Of a stretch of DNA of 12,749 nt, positions 1 through 7,895 are shown one piece after another. This stretch comes from Desulfobulbaceae bacterium UBA5628 (lineage in GTDB: Bacteria > Desulfobacterota > Desulfobulbia > Desulfobulbales > Desulfurivibrionaceae), in contig DIKC01000197.1 of the NCBI GenBank assembly GCA_002421565.1, positions 1 to 12,749 on the forward strand, given 5' to 3'. Every line of letters starts with the position of its first letter. Position 1 is the stretch's first letter. The notes beneath the pieces were generated by a model. It had not been told where the DNA came from. It searched no databases and was given only the letters and a program-made list of their open reading frames with translations. A program made the translations under genes and the position numbers.

Positions 1-1017
1 GAAACTGCCGATCCAGCCCTTGTAGGCGGTGGGGATGCCGGCCAGGTTGTCGCCGACGATGCGGCCCTCCTTGTTGGCCAGGGAGCCCATCGGGGCAATC
101 CCGCTCTTGCCGGTGAGACGGTGGGGCACCGCGATGCAGTCGCCGGCCGCGTAAATATCCGGGTCGGAGGTCTGCAAGCGGTTGTTGACCATGATGTTGC
201 CCTGGGGCGAGACCAGCAGCCCGGCCGCTTGGGCCAGTTCGCCGCGGGCCCGCACCCCCACCGCCATGATCACCAGATCCGCGTCCAGAGTGCGGTGGGG
301 GGTGATCACCCGTTTGACCTTGCCGTTTTCCCCCTCGATCAGCGACGCGGCCTCATTGGTATGCACCGCCACTCCTTTTTCGACCAGATGGGCCTCCAGC
401 ATCCGGGCAAAATCCCAGTCCACCAGGCGGGGGAGAAGTTGGGGCATGAATTCGAGAATGGTGGCCGGCAAGCCCCAGAGATCGGCGCACGCCTCGGCCA
501 TTTCGATCCCGATGGCGCCGCCGCCGATGATCACCACCCGGTTGACCTCGCCCCTGGCGATCCTTTCCTTGATCATCACCGCCTGGTGCAAATCGCTGAT
601 GGTAAAGACCCCGTCCAGGTCGGCGCCGGTAATGGGCAGGCGGTTGGGGCGGCTACCGGTGGCCAGTACCAGTTGATCGTAGGGGAGATTCTCCCGGCGG
701 CCGTCGGCCAGACTTTCTACCTGCACGGTTTTGGCCTTGCGGTCGATGGCCAAGGCCCGGGTTCGGGTGCGGACATCGACCCCCTTGGCTTTACTGAAGA
801 ACGCCTCATCCCTGGCCATGTGGAAACTGGTGCTGCGCAGTTCCTTTTCGTCCGAGACATCGCCGGAGACAAAATAGGGGATACCGCAGCCGCCGTAGGA
901 GATCAGGTTGTCCTGATCGATGACGGTCACGTTGGCGTCGGGCAGCAGGCGTTTGATCCGGCAGGCGCTCTTGGGGCCGGCCGCCACCCCGCCGATAATC
1001 AATATGTTGCGGCTCAT
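1..1017 (-). CDS. CoA-disulfide reductase / NADH oxidase-like flavoprotein, C-terminus cut off
   Basis: FAD- and NAD(P)H-dependent pyridine nucleotide-disulfide oxidoreductase; 339 N-terminal residues are visible and the gene runs off the left edge. Seen: an N-terminal FAD fold (IIGGVAAG, residues 7-14), a redox cysteine C44 in SYGGCGIPYFVSG, the LVLATGSRPN segment at 116-125, a second dinucleotide-binding fold VVIIGGGAIGIE at 161-172, and the second FAD motif DIYAAGDC at 287-294. A single cysteine near residue 43-44, rather than a CxxxxC pair, is the signature of the CoA-disulfide reductase/NADH oxidase/NAD(P)H persulfide reductase group. The ATG at 1015-1017 is preceded by AAAGGA at normal spacing. 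The gene is divergent from dsrA, so a role in thiol, persulfide or polysulfide turnover is plausible. Some relatives carry a C-terminal rhodanese domain; whether this one does cannot be seen. P15-K16 replace the more usual MS after GGVAAG. The family call is firm; the substrate is not. Confidence 0.88.
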   Translation of the reverse strand, partial: MSRNILIIGGVAAGPKSACRIKRLLPDANVTVIDQDNLISYGGCGIPYFVSGDVSDEKELRSTSFHMARDEAFFSKAKGVDVRTRTRALAIDRKAKTVQVESLADGRRENLPYDQLVLATGSRPNRLPITGADLDGVFTISDLHQAVMIKERIARGEVNRVVIIGGGAIGIEMAEACADLWGLPATILEFMPQLLPRLVDWDFARMLEAHLVEKGVAVHTNEAASLIEGENGKVKRVITPHRTLDADLVIMAVGVRARGELAQAAGLLVSPQGNIMVNNRLQTSDPDIYAAGDCIAVPHRLTGKSGIAPMGSLANKEGRIVGDNLAGIPTAYKGWIGSF

Positions 1018-1060
1018 GGCTGATTCCTTTGCTTTGGGTTGATTTTGGACTTGAAGTAGC

Positions 1061-1089
1061 AACATAACTTTTGCGCTTGGCCATGTCAA
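1061..1089 (-). promoter_or_regulatory. Putative sigma70 promoter for the divergent flavoprotein gene
   Basis: Read on the minus strand, TTGACA (1084-1089) is a perfect -35 box and is followed after exactly 17 bp by TATGTT (1061-1066), a 4/6 match to the -10 consensus. It lies about 45 bp upstream of the flavoprotein ATG. Recognised by eye only. Confidence 0.5.
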
Positions 1090-1103
1090 AAGGTTAGCAA
1101 ATC

Positions 1104-1132
1104 GCGGGCCGCCGGAGGGCGGTTTTTCCCGC
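1104..1132 (+). terminator. GC-rich hairpin followed by T5 between the divergent promoters
   Basis: CCGCC (1109-1113), loop GGAG, GGCGG (1118-1122), then TTTTT (1123-1127). This is a short terminator-like hairpin on the + strand. Flanking GCGGG (1104-1108) and CCCGC (1128-1132) can extend the dyad around the T5 bulge. No + strand gene is visible upstream for it to terminate. It could block read-through toward dsrA, or simply be a protein-binding dyad 11 bp before the dsrA -35 box. Confidence 0.35.
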
Positions 1133-1142
1133 TCATTTTTTA

Positions 1143-1171
1143 TTGACAAAGGCTGGCGGGCTGGATATTGT
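1143..1171 (+). promoter_or_regulatory. Putative sigma70 promoter of dsrABD
   Basis: TTGACA (1143-1148) is a perfect -35 box. After 17 bp comes TATTGT (1166-1171), a 4/6 match to the -10 consensus. The predicted start near 1178-1179 would give a 5' leader of about 144 nt before dsrA. The leader contains a GC-rich dyad around 1263-1279 (GGCC-GGT-GGCC core). Confidence 0.55.
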
Positions 1172-1180
1172 CCTCAAAAT

Positions 1181-1196
1181 CTGAATATCCATTCAG
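1181..1196. promoter_or_regulatory. Operator-like palindrome at the dsrA transcription start
   Basis: CTGAAT-ATCC-ATTCAG is a perfect 6-bp inverted repeat with a 4-nt centre, at about +3 to +18 relative to the predicted dsrA start. A repressor bound here would occlude the promoter. In RNA it would make a small 5' stem-loop. It is not a Rex-type (TTGTTAA-N4-TTAACAA) or HcpR/CRP-type (TTGTGA-N6-TCACAA) site. The binding protein is unknown. Confidence 0.4.
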
Positions 1197-1322
1197 TAAT
1201 TGGTTTGTTTTTCCGTGTCCTGTTGCCGGACGGGGGGGCGGCGTCGTAAAGACCCGTTGACTCCGGGCCGGTGGCCGGACGCCAGGGATTCCCTACTAAC
1301 TTTATTTAAGGAGGAGAGAACA

Positions 1323-2597
1323 ATGCCGAAGCACGTTACGCCATTGATGGACGAGCTCGAAAAAGGTCCATGGCCGAGCTTTGTCAGCGACCTGAAGCGT
1401 CAGGCCGAAAAGAATCCCCAGTGCTGGGATATCGTCGGCCAGATGGAGCTGTCCTACAAGGACAAGATGACCCACTGGAAGCACGGCGGCATCGTCGGCG
1501 TCTTCGGATACGGCGGCGGCATTGTCGGCCGTTATTCCGACGTGCCGGCCCAGTTCCCCGGGGTGGCCCATTTCCACACCGTTCGCCTCAACCAGCCCTC
1601 CAGCAAGTTCTACCGCACCGACCTCCTGCGCAAGCTTTGTGATCTGTGGGAAAAGCATGGTTCCGGGATGACCAACTTCCACGGTTCCACCGGCGACCTG
1701 GTGCTGCTCGGCACCCGCACCGAGGAACTGGAGCCCCTGTTCTACGAACTGACCCATGAACTCAACTGGGACTTGGGCGGTTCCGGCTCCAACCTGCGGA
1801 CCCCTTCCTGCTGTCTGGGCAAGGCCCGTTGCGAATGGTCCTGCTATGACACCCAGGCCGCCTGCTACGGGATGACCATGAAGTATCAGGACGAAATCCA
1901 TCGCCCGGCCTTCCCCTACAAGTTCAAGTTCAAGTTCTCCGGCTGCGCCAACGACTGCGTTGCGGCCCTGGCCCGTTCCGACCTTTCCGCGATCGGCACC
2001 TGGCGCGACCAGATTCGGATCAATCAGGCTGAGGTCAAGAATTACATCAGCGGCGCCAACAAGCCCAACGGCGGCGGTGTTCCCGGCAAGACCGGCTTCG
2101 ACATCCAGAAGGAAGTGATCGCCCTTTGCCCCACCGGCTGCATGTGGATGGAAGGCGATACCCTCAAGATCGACGACGCCGAATGCACCCGCTGCATGCA
2201 TTGCCTCAACGTCATGCCCAAGGCCCTGCGGCCCGGCCTGGATCAAGGCGCTTCCATCATGATGGGCGCCAAGGCCCCGATCCTCGACGGCGCCCAACTC
2301 GGCACCCTGATCGTTCCCTTCATCAAGATGAACCCGGACGGCGAGTTCGAGGAACTGGTCGAAGTGATCGAGAAGTGCTGGGACTGGTGGATGGAGAACG
2401 GCAAGAACCGCGAGCGGCTGGGTGAGAGCATTCAGCGGGTCGGCCTGCCCACCTTCCTCCGGGTTATGGAGATCGAGGCCCTGCCCCAGCATGTCAAGGA
2501 GCCCCGTTCCAACCCCTACGTTTTCTGGCGGGATGAGGAAGTTCCCGGTGGTTTCGAGCGCGACGTCAAGGAGTTCCGCAAGAAGCACGCGCAATGA
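1323..2597 (+). CDS. dsrA: Dissimilatory sulfite reductase alpha subunit DsrA
   Basis: Alpha subunit of cytoplasmic DsrAB, which reduces sulfite with sirohaem and [4Fe-4S] clusters and loads the product onto DsrC. The protein is 424 aa, near the usual 420-440, with the family's conserved blocks: HWKHGGIVGVFGYGGG (51-66), FPGVAHFHTVR (78-88), and NLRTPSCCLGKARC (157-170). Cluster cysteines are C164-x5-C170 and C208-x3-C212. A ferredoxin insert follows, with C269 and the C288-x2-C291-x2-C294 run. The C-terminal QHVKEPRSNPY (389-399) is also typical. The ATG at 1323 has AAGGAGG at 1308-1314 with an 8-nt spacer; an open frame reaching back to a TTG at 1200 lacks family similarity. First gene of dsrABD. 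Sequence type and the presence of dsrD argue for a reductive-type enzyme, but such enzymes can also serve disproportionation or sulfide oxidation, so the direction in vivo is not proven here. Confidence 0.98.
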   Translation: MPKHVTPLMDELEKGPWPSFVSDLKRQAEKNPQCWDIVGQMELSYKDKMTHWKHGGIVGVFGYGGGIVGRYSDVPAQFPGVAHFHTVRLNQPSSKFYRTDLLRKLCDLWEKHGSGMTNFHGSTGDLVLLGTRTEELEPLFYELTHELNWDLGGSGSNLRTPSCCLGKARCEWSCYDTQAACYGMTMKYQDEIHRPAFPYKFKFKFSGCANDCVAALARSDLSAIGTWRDQIRINQAEVKNYISGANKPNGGGVPGKTGFDIQKEVIALCPTGCMWMEGDTLKIDDAECTRCMHCLNVMPKALRPGLDQGASIMMGAKAPILDGAQLGTLIVPFIKMNPDGEFEELVEVIEKCWDWWMENGKNRERLGESIQRVGLPTFLRVMEIEALPQHVKEPRSNPYVFWRDEEVPGGFERDVKEFRKKHAQ

Positions 2598-2679
2598 TCG
2601 TGGGGATCAATCAAATCGCATAGCCGCAAGGCGTGATGGGATAATTTTTAAACGAAATTTTTAACAGGAGGTATTTGCA

Positions 2680-3810
2680 ATGGGTTACGATCCGCAAAAT
2701 CCGATGAAGGATAGAATCACCGATATCGGTCCCCCACACTACGAAAAGATGTTCCCGCAGGTGATCAAGGACAACTACGGCAAGTGGCTGTACCATGAGA
2801 TCATCCAGCCCGGCGTTTTGAAGCATGTCAGCGAGAGTGGGGCCGAGTGCTACACCGTCCGAGTGGGCAGCGCCCGCCTGCTCTCCCTGGAATTCATCCG
2901 GGAAGTGTGCGACATCGCCGACAAGCATTGCGACGGCGTGGTTCGCTGGACCACCCGTAACAACATCGAGTTCATGGTTGACGCCGAAGCCAAGGTAAAG
3001 CCGTTGCTGGCCGATCTCGCCGGCCGGGGCAACCGTTTCCCGGTGGGCGGCACCGGCGCCTCGGTGTCCAACGTGGTTCATACCCAGGGCTGGATTCATT
3101 GCCACACCCCGGCCACCGACGCCTCCGGCGTGGTCAAGGCGGTAATGGACGAACTCTTCGACCATTTCACCCACATGGATCTGCCGGCCAAATGCAAGCT
3201 GGCTCTGGCCTGCTGCCTCAACATGTGCGGGGCGGTACACTGCTCCGACATCGCCATCCTCGGCGTTCATCGTAAGCCCCCGATGGTCGATCACGAGGCG
3301 ATCACCGGTCTTTGCGAGTTGCCTTTGGCGATCGCTGCCTGCCCCCTGGGCGCGATCAAGCCGGCCACCGTCAAGCTGGATAGCGGCGCCGAAGTCAAGT
3401 CGGTCAAGATCAATGCCGATCGCTGCATGTTCTGCGGCAACTGCTACACCATGTGCCCGGCCCTGCCGCTGGCCGATCCGGAAGGTTCCGGCATCGCCAT
3501 CCTGGTTGGCGGCAAGGTATCCAACACCCGTTCGGGCCCTGCCTTCTCCAAGCTGGTAATCCCCTTCCTGCCCAACACTCCGCCCCGTTGGCCGGAGACC
3601 GTGGCGGCGGTGAAGAACATCCTGGAGACCTGGGCCAAGCATGCCAACAAGTATGAGCGGGTTGGCGAATGGGCGGCCCGGATCGGCTGGGAGCGTTTCT
3701 TCGAGCTTTGCAACATTCCGTTCACCGACAAGTCCATCGACGATTATCGTCTGGCTTACGACACCTGGCGGACCACCACCCAGTTCAAGTTCACCAGTCA
3801 CATCAAATAA
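2680..3810 (+). CDS. dsrB: Dissimilatory sulfite reductase beta subunit DsrB
   Basis: Beta subunit of DsrAB, carrying the catalytically competent sirohaem in the characterised enzymes. It is 376 aa, normal for the family. Seen: [17 protein letters not shown] (134-150), the [11 protein letters not shown] block (178-188) that supplies sirohaem/cluster cysteines, the HRKPPM loop (197-202), and a ferredoxin insert with C221 and the C249-x2-C252-x2-C255-x3-C259 run. [16 protein letters not shown] (326-341) and the terminal [10 protein letters not shown] are standard. The start at 2680 has AGGAGGT (2666-2672) 7 nt upstream. It follows dsrA after an 82-nt gap whose end is AT-rich with two copies of AATTTTTAA. 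It is surely co-transcribed with dsrA and followed 24 nt later by dsrD. Confidence 0.98.
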   Translation: MGYDPQNPMKDRITDIGPPHYEKMFPQVIKDNYGKWLYHEIIQPGVLKHVSESGAECYTVRVGSARLLSLEFIREVCDIADKHCDGVVRWTTRNNIEFMVDAEAKVKPLLADLAGRGNRFPVGGTGASVSNVVHTQGWIHCHTPATDASGVVKAVMDELFDHFTHMDLPAKCKLALACCLNMCGAVHCSDIAILGVHRKPPMVDHEAITGLCELPLAIAACPLGAIKPATVKLDSGAEVKSVKINADRCMFCGNCYTMCPALPLADPEGSGIAILVGGKVSNTRSGPAFSKLVIPFLPNTPPRWPETVAAVKNILETWAKHANKYERVGEWAARIGWERFFELCNIPFTDKSIDDYRLAYDTWRTTTQFKFTSHIK

Positions 3811-3834
3811 TTTCTGGGAACAAGGAGAACGGCT

Positions 3835-4074
3835 ATGGCAATGAGTATCGAAGAATTGAAAGAGAAGATCCTGGATAAGGCGCTGAATGGTCCCAAGGCG
3901 CAGTTGTATGTAAAGGACTTCCATGCCATTGATCCCGACGCATCGCCGCGGGCAGTAAAAAACGCGGCCAACGATCTGGTGAAGGAGGGCAAGATGGTAT
4001 TCTGGTCCTCCGGCAGCACCACCATGTATGCGGCCAAGGGCCGCGCCAAGGACGAGGAGACCAGGGAAGCCTGA
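3835..4074 (+). CDS. dsrD: DsrD, small winged-helix activator of sulfite reductase
   Basis: 79-aa acidic/basic protein with no cysteine and no signal or membrane segment, matching the usual DsrD size of about 78 aa. Recognisable features are the SIEELKEKILD start, the AVKNAANDLVKEGK helix (residues 42-55) and the beta-wing VFWSSGSTTMYAAKG. DsrD adopts a winged-helix fold and is reported to be an allosteric activator of DsrAB, not a DNA-binding regulator. AAGGAG (3822-3827) lies 7 nt before the ATG at 3835; a second in-frame ATG two codons later is possible. It is the last gene of the dsr operon, immediately before a strong terminator. Its presence supports a reductive- or disproportionation-type sulfur metabolism. 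Confidence 0.95.
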   Translation: MAMSIEELKEKILDKALNGPKAQLYVKDFHAIDPDASPRAVKNAANDLVKEGKMVFWSSGSTTMYAAKGRAKDEETREA

Positions 4075-4110
4075 TTCTTTCCGATTTTTTTTGTCTGATT
4101 TTGTTTGTCC

Positions 4111-4154
4111 GGCGGAAGGGGAGGGCGTTTGCTCCTCCCCTTCCGCCTTTTTTT
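4111..4154 (+). terminator. Strong intrinsic terminator of dsrABD
   Basis: A perfect 14-bp stem, GGCGGAAGGGGAGG (4111-4124) pairing with CCTCCCCTTCCGCC (4134-4147), has a 9-nt loop and is followed by T7 (4148-4154). The T-tract ends only 19 nt before the next start codon. Confidence 0.93.
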
Positions 4155-4173
4155 ATGGTAGCATGATTCGGCC

Positions 4174-6264
4174 ATGAATCAACTTGCTCCCCTCGATATC
4201 CTGCGCCGTTTTTCCCGGGTCGGCCGCTATCTCGTCTATGTCGTGATCATCGGCCTGCTGGCCAATCTTAGTGCCTTGATTGGGTTGGTGCTCCACCCTG
4301 ATATTTCTTATTTCGACACGGTTCATGTGATTGTCGGGGCGGCCTTTGCCCTGATCACCGCTCTCCTTTGCGCAGTCCTGGAAAGTCATATTCATGATCC
4401 GGGTGGCGCCTTGCCCCGCAACCCCCGTTCGGTTTTTTTCCCCTGGACCGTGGTCTTTATCTGGACGATGCTGCTGATCGGCTCCTTGGCCTGGTTTGAG
4501 GTCAAGGAGAGGCAAAGGATTCATACCGTGGCCATGAACGAGGCCAGCACGATTTTTGAAAAAGACCTTCTTTACTATCGCTGGGCCGCCAGTCAGGAGG
4601 GGGTCTATGTGCCGGTGAGTCCCTCTTCTCATCCCAATCCGATCCTGGAGGATTTGCTGCCGGAAAGCAGGATACTCACCGATGACGGGCGGACATTGGC
4701 TTTGGTCAATCCGGAATTCATGATTCGGCAGGTTTATGACCTGCAGACCGCGGAAGTCGGTCCCCTTGGTCATATCACCAGCCTTGATCCCCTTTGGATC
4801 GGCAATACCGCTGATCCTTGGGAACGGCAAGCATTGCTGGAATTTGAGCAAGGCGGTCAGGAATCATGGAGTATCGAAAAAATTGAAGGGCGCCCCTATT
4901 TTCGTCTGATGCGGCCGATGATTACTGAAGAGGGATGTCTGCGTTGCCACGCGGTGCAAGGTTATACAGTGGGAGATATCCGGGGTGGGATCAGCGTCTC
5001 GGTACCGATGAATCTTTTGTACGATCTTTATCGTGAAAGTTTGACGGTGGTGGCCATTGTCCACGGAGCTCTGTGGCTGATCGGCCTGGTCGGCATCTTT
5101 CTCGGCTCCTCCCGGATTTCCGCTTCTATTCAGGAAAGAGAGCAGGCTGAAGCGAGAATGCGGGCGATCATCGACCATATGCATGATGGCCTGCTGATAA
5201 TAAACCAAGAGGCTGAGATTGACTCGCTGAACAATGCGGCCGCTGCCCTTTTTGGCTATCCGGCCGCTGAAATCGAGGGCCGCCGGCTCGATTTCTTGAT
5301 CCGCTTGCCGGCCGCCGATGATTATCCCGGCCTCCTGATTACCGCCCTGCGCAAAGCCATGACCGCCAATCGTCCCTTAAACGGCCAGCGTAAGGATGGC
5401 GATCTTTTCCCGTTGGATATTTCTTTAAGCAAGATGCGCCTAGGCGATCAGAGGTTCTATATTTTAATCCTGCGTGACATCACCGAGGAAGAGCAGCATC
5501 GGAGCGAGTCTTTGCGGGCCAGCCAATTGGCGGCTCTGGGTGAATTGGCGGCCGGGGTGGCCCACGAGATCAATAACCCGATCAACGGGATCATCAACTA
5601 CAGTCAGGTCTTGCTGGATGACATCGATCCGGTTGAGGAATCTCCGGCCAGGGAGATTCTCCCCCGGATCATCAAAGAGAGTGAACGGGTGGCGGCGATT
5701 GTCAAGAATCTCCTCGCCTTTGCCCGCCAGCGCGACGAGGTGGTGGAGGATTTAAGCCTCAAGGAAGTGATCGACGATTGCGTCTCGCTCCTGCTTTATC
5801 AGTTTGAAAAGGACGGGATTAAAATCGAGATGGATATTCCCGACGACCTTCCCCGTCTGCGGGGCAATCCCCAGCATCTGCGCCAGGTTTTTCTCAACCT
5901 GCTGAGCAATGCCCGTTACGCCCTTAATCAACGCCATCCGGGTCGCGATCCGGAGAAAAAGATCGAGATCAAAAGTCGCTTGATCCGCCTTCAGGAGGAT
6001 CGTCCCTATATCCGCACCACGCTCACCGATTATGGGGTGGGGATCGCCAAGGAGGTTATCGACCGGATCTTCGACGCCCTTTTTACCACCAAGCCGCCGG
6101 GCGAAGGCACCGGCCTGGGGCTTGGGATCAGCAAGGGGCTGGTCCGCGACCACAACGGGCAGCTTTTGCTGGAAAGCGTTCCCGGCCAATATACCACCGC
6201 CACCGTCGATCTGCCGGTGCAGGGAGTGGCTGTCCGCAGTTTCAAGCTCCATCTTGAAAGTTAA
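4174..6264 (+). CDS. Membrane sensor histidine kinase with periplasmic CxxCH (DUF3365/Tll0287-like) domain and PAS domain
   Basis: 696-aa inner-membrane sensor kinase. Hydrophobic helices lie at about 17-41, 49-69, 88-108 and 289-311. With an Arg-rich N-terminus inside, residues 110-288 face the periplasm. That region ends in EEGCLRCH (253-259), a c-type haem CxxCH motif, followed by a Gly-rich [13 protein letters not shown]; this is the pattern of the DUF3365/Tll0287-like family. Then come a linker, a PAS domain (about 327-436), a HisKA helix with phosphoacceptor H464 in GVAHEINNP, and an ATPase domain with N-box N575/N579, G1 box DYGVGI (619-624) and G2 box [11 protein letters not shown] (643-653). 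The F-box reads FDALFTTK instead of the usual FEPFFTTK. The ATG at 4174 is the only in-frame start near the first helix; no good Shine-Dalgarno is seen and a terminator lies just upstream. Haem attachment and the ligand or redox signal are inferred. The partner is probably the regulator at 9106. Confidence 0.92.
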   Translation: MNQLAPLDILRRFSRVGRYLVYVVIIGLLANLSALIGLVLHPDISYFDTVHVIVGAAFALITALLCAVLESHIHDPGGALPRNPRSVFFPWTVVFIWTMLLIGSLAWFEVKERQRIHTVAMNEASTIFEKDLLYYRWAASQEGVYVPVSPSSHPNPILEDLLPESRILTDDGRTLALVNPEFMIRQVYDLQTAEVGPLGHITSLDPLWIGNTADPWERQALLEFEQGGQESWSIEKIEGRPYFRLMRPMITEEGCLRCHAVQGYTVGDIRGGISVSVPMNLLYDLYRESLTVVAIVHGALWLIGLVGIFLGSSRISASIQEREQAEARMRAIIDHMHDGLLIINQEAEIDSLNNAAAALFGYPAAEIEGRRLDFLIRLPAADDYPGLLITALRKAMTANRPLNGQRKDGDLFPLDISLSKMRLGDQRFYILILRDITEEEQHRSESLRASQLAALGELAAGVAHEINNPINGIINYSQVLLDDIDPVEESPAREILPRIIKESERVAAIVKNLLAFARQRDEVVEDLSLKEVIDDCVSLLLYQFEKDGIKIEMDIPDDLPRLRGNPQHLRQVFLNLLSNARYALNQRHPGRDPEKKIEIKSRLIRLQEDRPYIRTTLTDYGVGIAKEVIDRIFDALFTTKPPGEGTGLGLGISKGLVRDHNGQLLLESVPGQYTTATVDLPVQGVAVRSFKLHLES

Positions 6265-6296
6265 TACCCGGCATCGTCAAAGGAGAAATAAGGCAA

Positions 6297-7880
6297 GTGT
6301 CCCTGGAACATGAAATAAAACGTCGCCGCACTTTCGGCATTATCAGTCATCCCGACGCCGGCAAAACCACCCTCACCGAGAAGTTGCTCCTGTTCGGCGG
6401 CGCCATTCAGCTGGCCGGGTCGGTCAAGGCCCGCAAGGCCTCCACCCATGCGGTCAGCGACTGGATGGCGATTGAAAAGGAGCGCGGTATCTCGGTTACT
6501 TCCTCGGTGATGCAGTTTGATTACCGCGATTATGTGGTCAACCTTCTCGATACCCCCGGTCATCAGGATTTTTCCGAGGATACCTACCGGGTGCTCACCG
6601 CCGTGGACAGCGCCCTGATGGTGATCGACCATTCCAAGGGGGTGGAAACCCAGACCGAAAAGTTGATGGAGGTCTGCCGGATGCGCAACACCCCGGTGAT
6701 CACCTTCATCAACAAGCTGGACCGGGAAGGGCGCGACCCCTTGGAACTGCTGGCCGAGATCGAGGACAAGCTCCAGATCGAATGCGTCCCCCTCTCCTGG
6801 CCCATCGGCATGGGCAAGGAATTTAAAGGGGTTTACAATATCCACCGGGGAGAATTGCATCTCTTCAGTCCCGGCAAGGAGAGCCGGCCCGCCGACACGG
6901 TGGTGATCAAGGGGGTGGATGATCCCCGCCTCGATCAATTCCTGGGCAGCGCCGCCGACCGGCTGCGGGAGGATCTTGAGCTGCTCAGCGGCGCTTCCGA
7001 TCCCTTCGATTATCAACAATTCTTGAAGGCCAGTCAGACCCCGGTTTTTTTCGGCAGCGCGATCAACAATTTCGGGGTGCGGGAACTGCTCGACGCCTTT
7101 GTCGAACTGGCCCCGGCCCCAGGCTGCCGGGAGGCGACCCCCCGCCCGATCTGCCCGGAGGAAGAGGAATTCTCCGGTTTCACCTTCAAGATTCAGGCCA
7201 ACATGAACCCGGCCCACCGCGACCGGATCGCCTTTTTTCGGGTCTGCTCCGGCCGTTTCCAGCGGGGGATGAAGGTGCGCCACCAGCGGCTGGGCAAGGA
7301 AATCGCCCTGGCCAATGCCACCATTTTCATGGCCCAGGATCGGAGCAACGTGGAAGAGGCCTTCCCTGGCGATATCATCGGCATTCACAATCACGGCACC
7401 ATCAAGATCGGCGACGCCTTCACCACCAGCCGGGAGGAGATCAGTTTCACCGGCATTCCCAACTTTGCCCCGGAACATTTCCGGCGGGTGATCCTGAAAA
7501 ATCCCCTCAAGGCCAAGCAACTGGCCAAGGGGTTGCTGCAATTGGCCGAGGAAGGGGCGGTACAGGTTTTTCGGCCCCAGGAGGGGAGCGATTATATCCT
7601 TGGCGCCGTCGGGGTCTTGCAGTTCGAGGTAACCGTGGCCCGGCTCCAGGCGGAATACGGGGTGGACGCCCTTTATGAGCCGGTGGGGTTCGGGGCGGCC
7701 CGCTGGATCGTCTGCGACGATCGTCGCAAGCTGGAGGAATTCAAGGCCAAAAACCGGGCCAATCTGGCCCTGGACGCGGAAAATCGCCTGGCCTATCTGG
7801 CTGAGAGCGCCTGGATGCTCTCCCGCACCATGGATCTATACCCAGATATTACCTTTTTAAAGACCAGGGAACATGGTTGA
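6297..7880 (+). CDS. prfC: Peptide chain release factor 3 (RF3)
   Basis: Translational GTPase that removes RF1/RF2 from the ribosome after peptide release. It is 527 aa, close to the 529 aa of E. coli RF3, and alignable along the whole recalled E. coli sequence. GTPase motifs: SHPDAGKTT (17-25), RGIS (63-66), [11 protein letters not shown] (85-95, catalytic H89) and NKLD (139-142). RF3-typical blocks include [53 protein letters not shown] and the terminal FLKTREHG. The GTG at 6297 is the only start that keeps the RF3 N-terminus; AAAGGAG at 6279-6285 is 11 nt upstream, a little far. It sits 32 nt after one kinase and 15 nt before another, so it appears to be in the same transcript as the signalling genes. 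Confidence 0.97.
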   Translation: MSLEHEIKRRRTFGIISHPDAGKTTLTEKLLLFGGAIQLAGSVKARKASTHAVSDWMAIEKERGISVTSSVMQFDYRDYVVNLLDTPGHQDFSEDTYRVLTAVDSALMVIDHSKGVETQTEKLMEVCRMRNTPVITFINKLDREGRDPLELLAEIEDKLQIECVPLSWPIGMGKEFKGVYNIHRGELHLFSPGKESRPADTVVIKGVDDPRLDQFLGSAADRLREDLELLSGASDPFDYQQFLKASQTPVFFGSAINNFGVRELLDAFVELAPAPGCREATPRPICPEEEEFSGFTFKIQANMNPAHRDRIAFFRVCSGRFQRGMKVRHQRLGKEIALANATIFMAQDRSNVEEAFPGDIIGIHNHGTIKIGDAFTTSREEISFTGIPNFAPEHFRRVILKNPLKAKQLAKGLLQLAEEGAVQVFRPQEGSDYILGAVGVLQFEVTVARLQAEYGVDALYEPVGFGAARWIVCDDRRKLEEFKAKNRANLALDAENRLAYLAESAWMLSRTMDLYPDITFLKTREHG

Positions 7881-7895
7881 GTGAGGTAAAAGGAT

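Noticed and set aside
121..1023. Plus-strand open frame of 300 codons at the left edge
   Set aside because: It is antisense to the flavoprotein gene, whose FAD and NAD motifs are unmistakable on the minus strand.
1200..1322. N-terminal extension of dsrA from a TTG at 1200
   Set aside because: The extra 41 residues have no family similarity, and a consensus AAGGAGG sits correctly before the ATG at 1323.
1302..2594. Long minus-strand open frame opposite dsrA, with similar ones opposite dsrB (2611-3924), prfC (6261-7541) and the regulator (9214-10386)
   Set aside because: They lie exactly antisense to confidently identified genes and have Gly/His/Pro/Asp-rich, domain-free translations typical of the reverse frame of GC-rich coding DNA.
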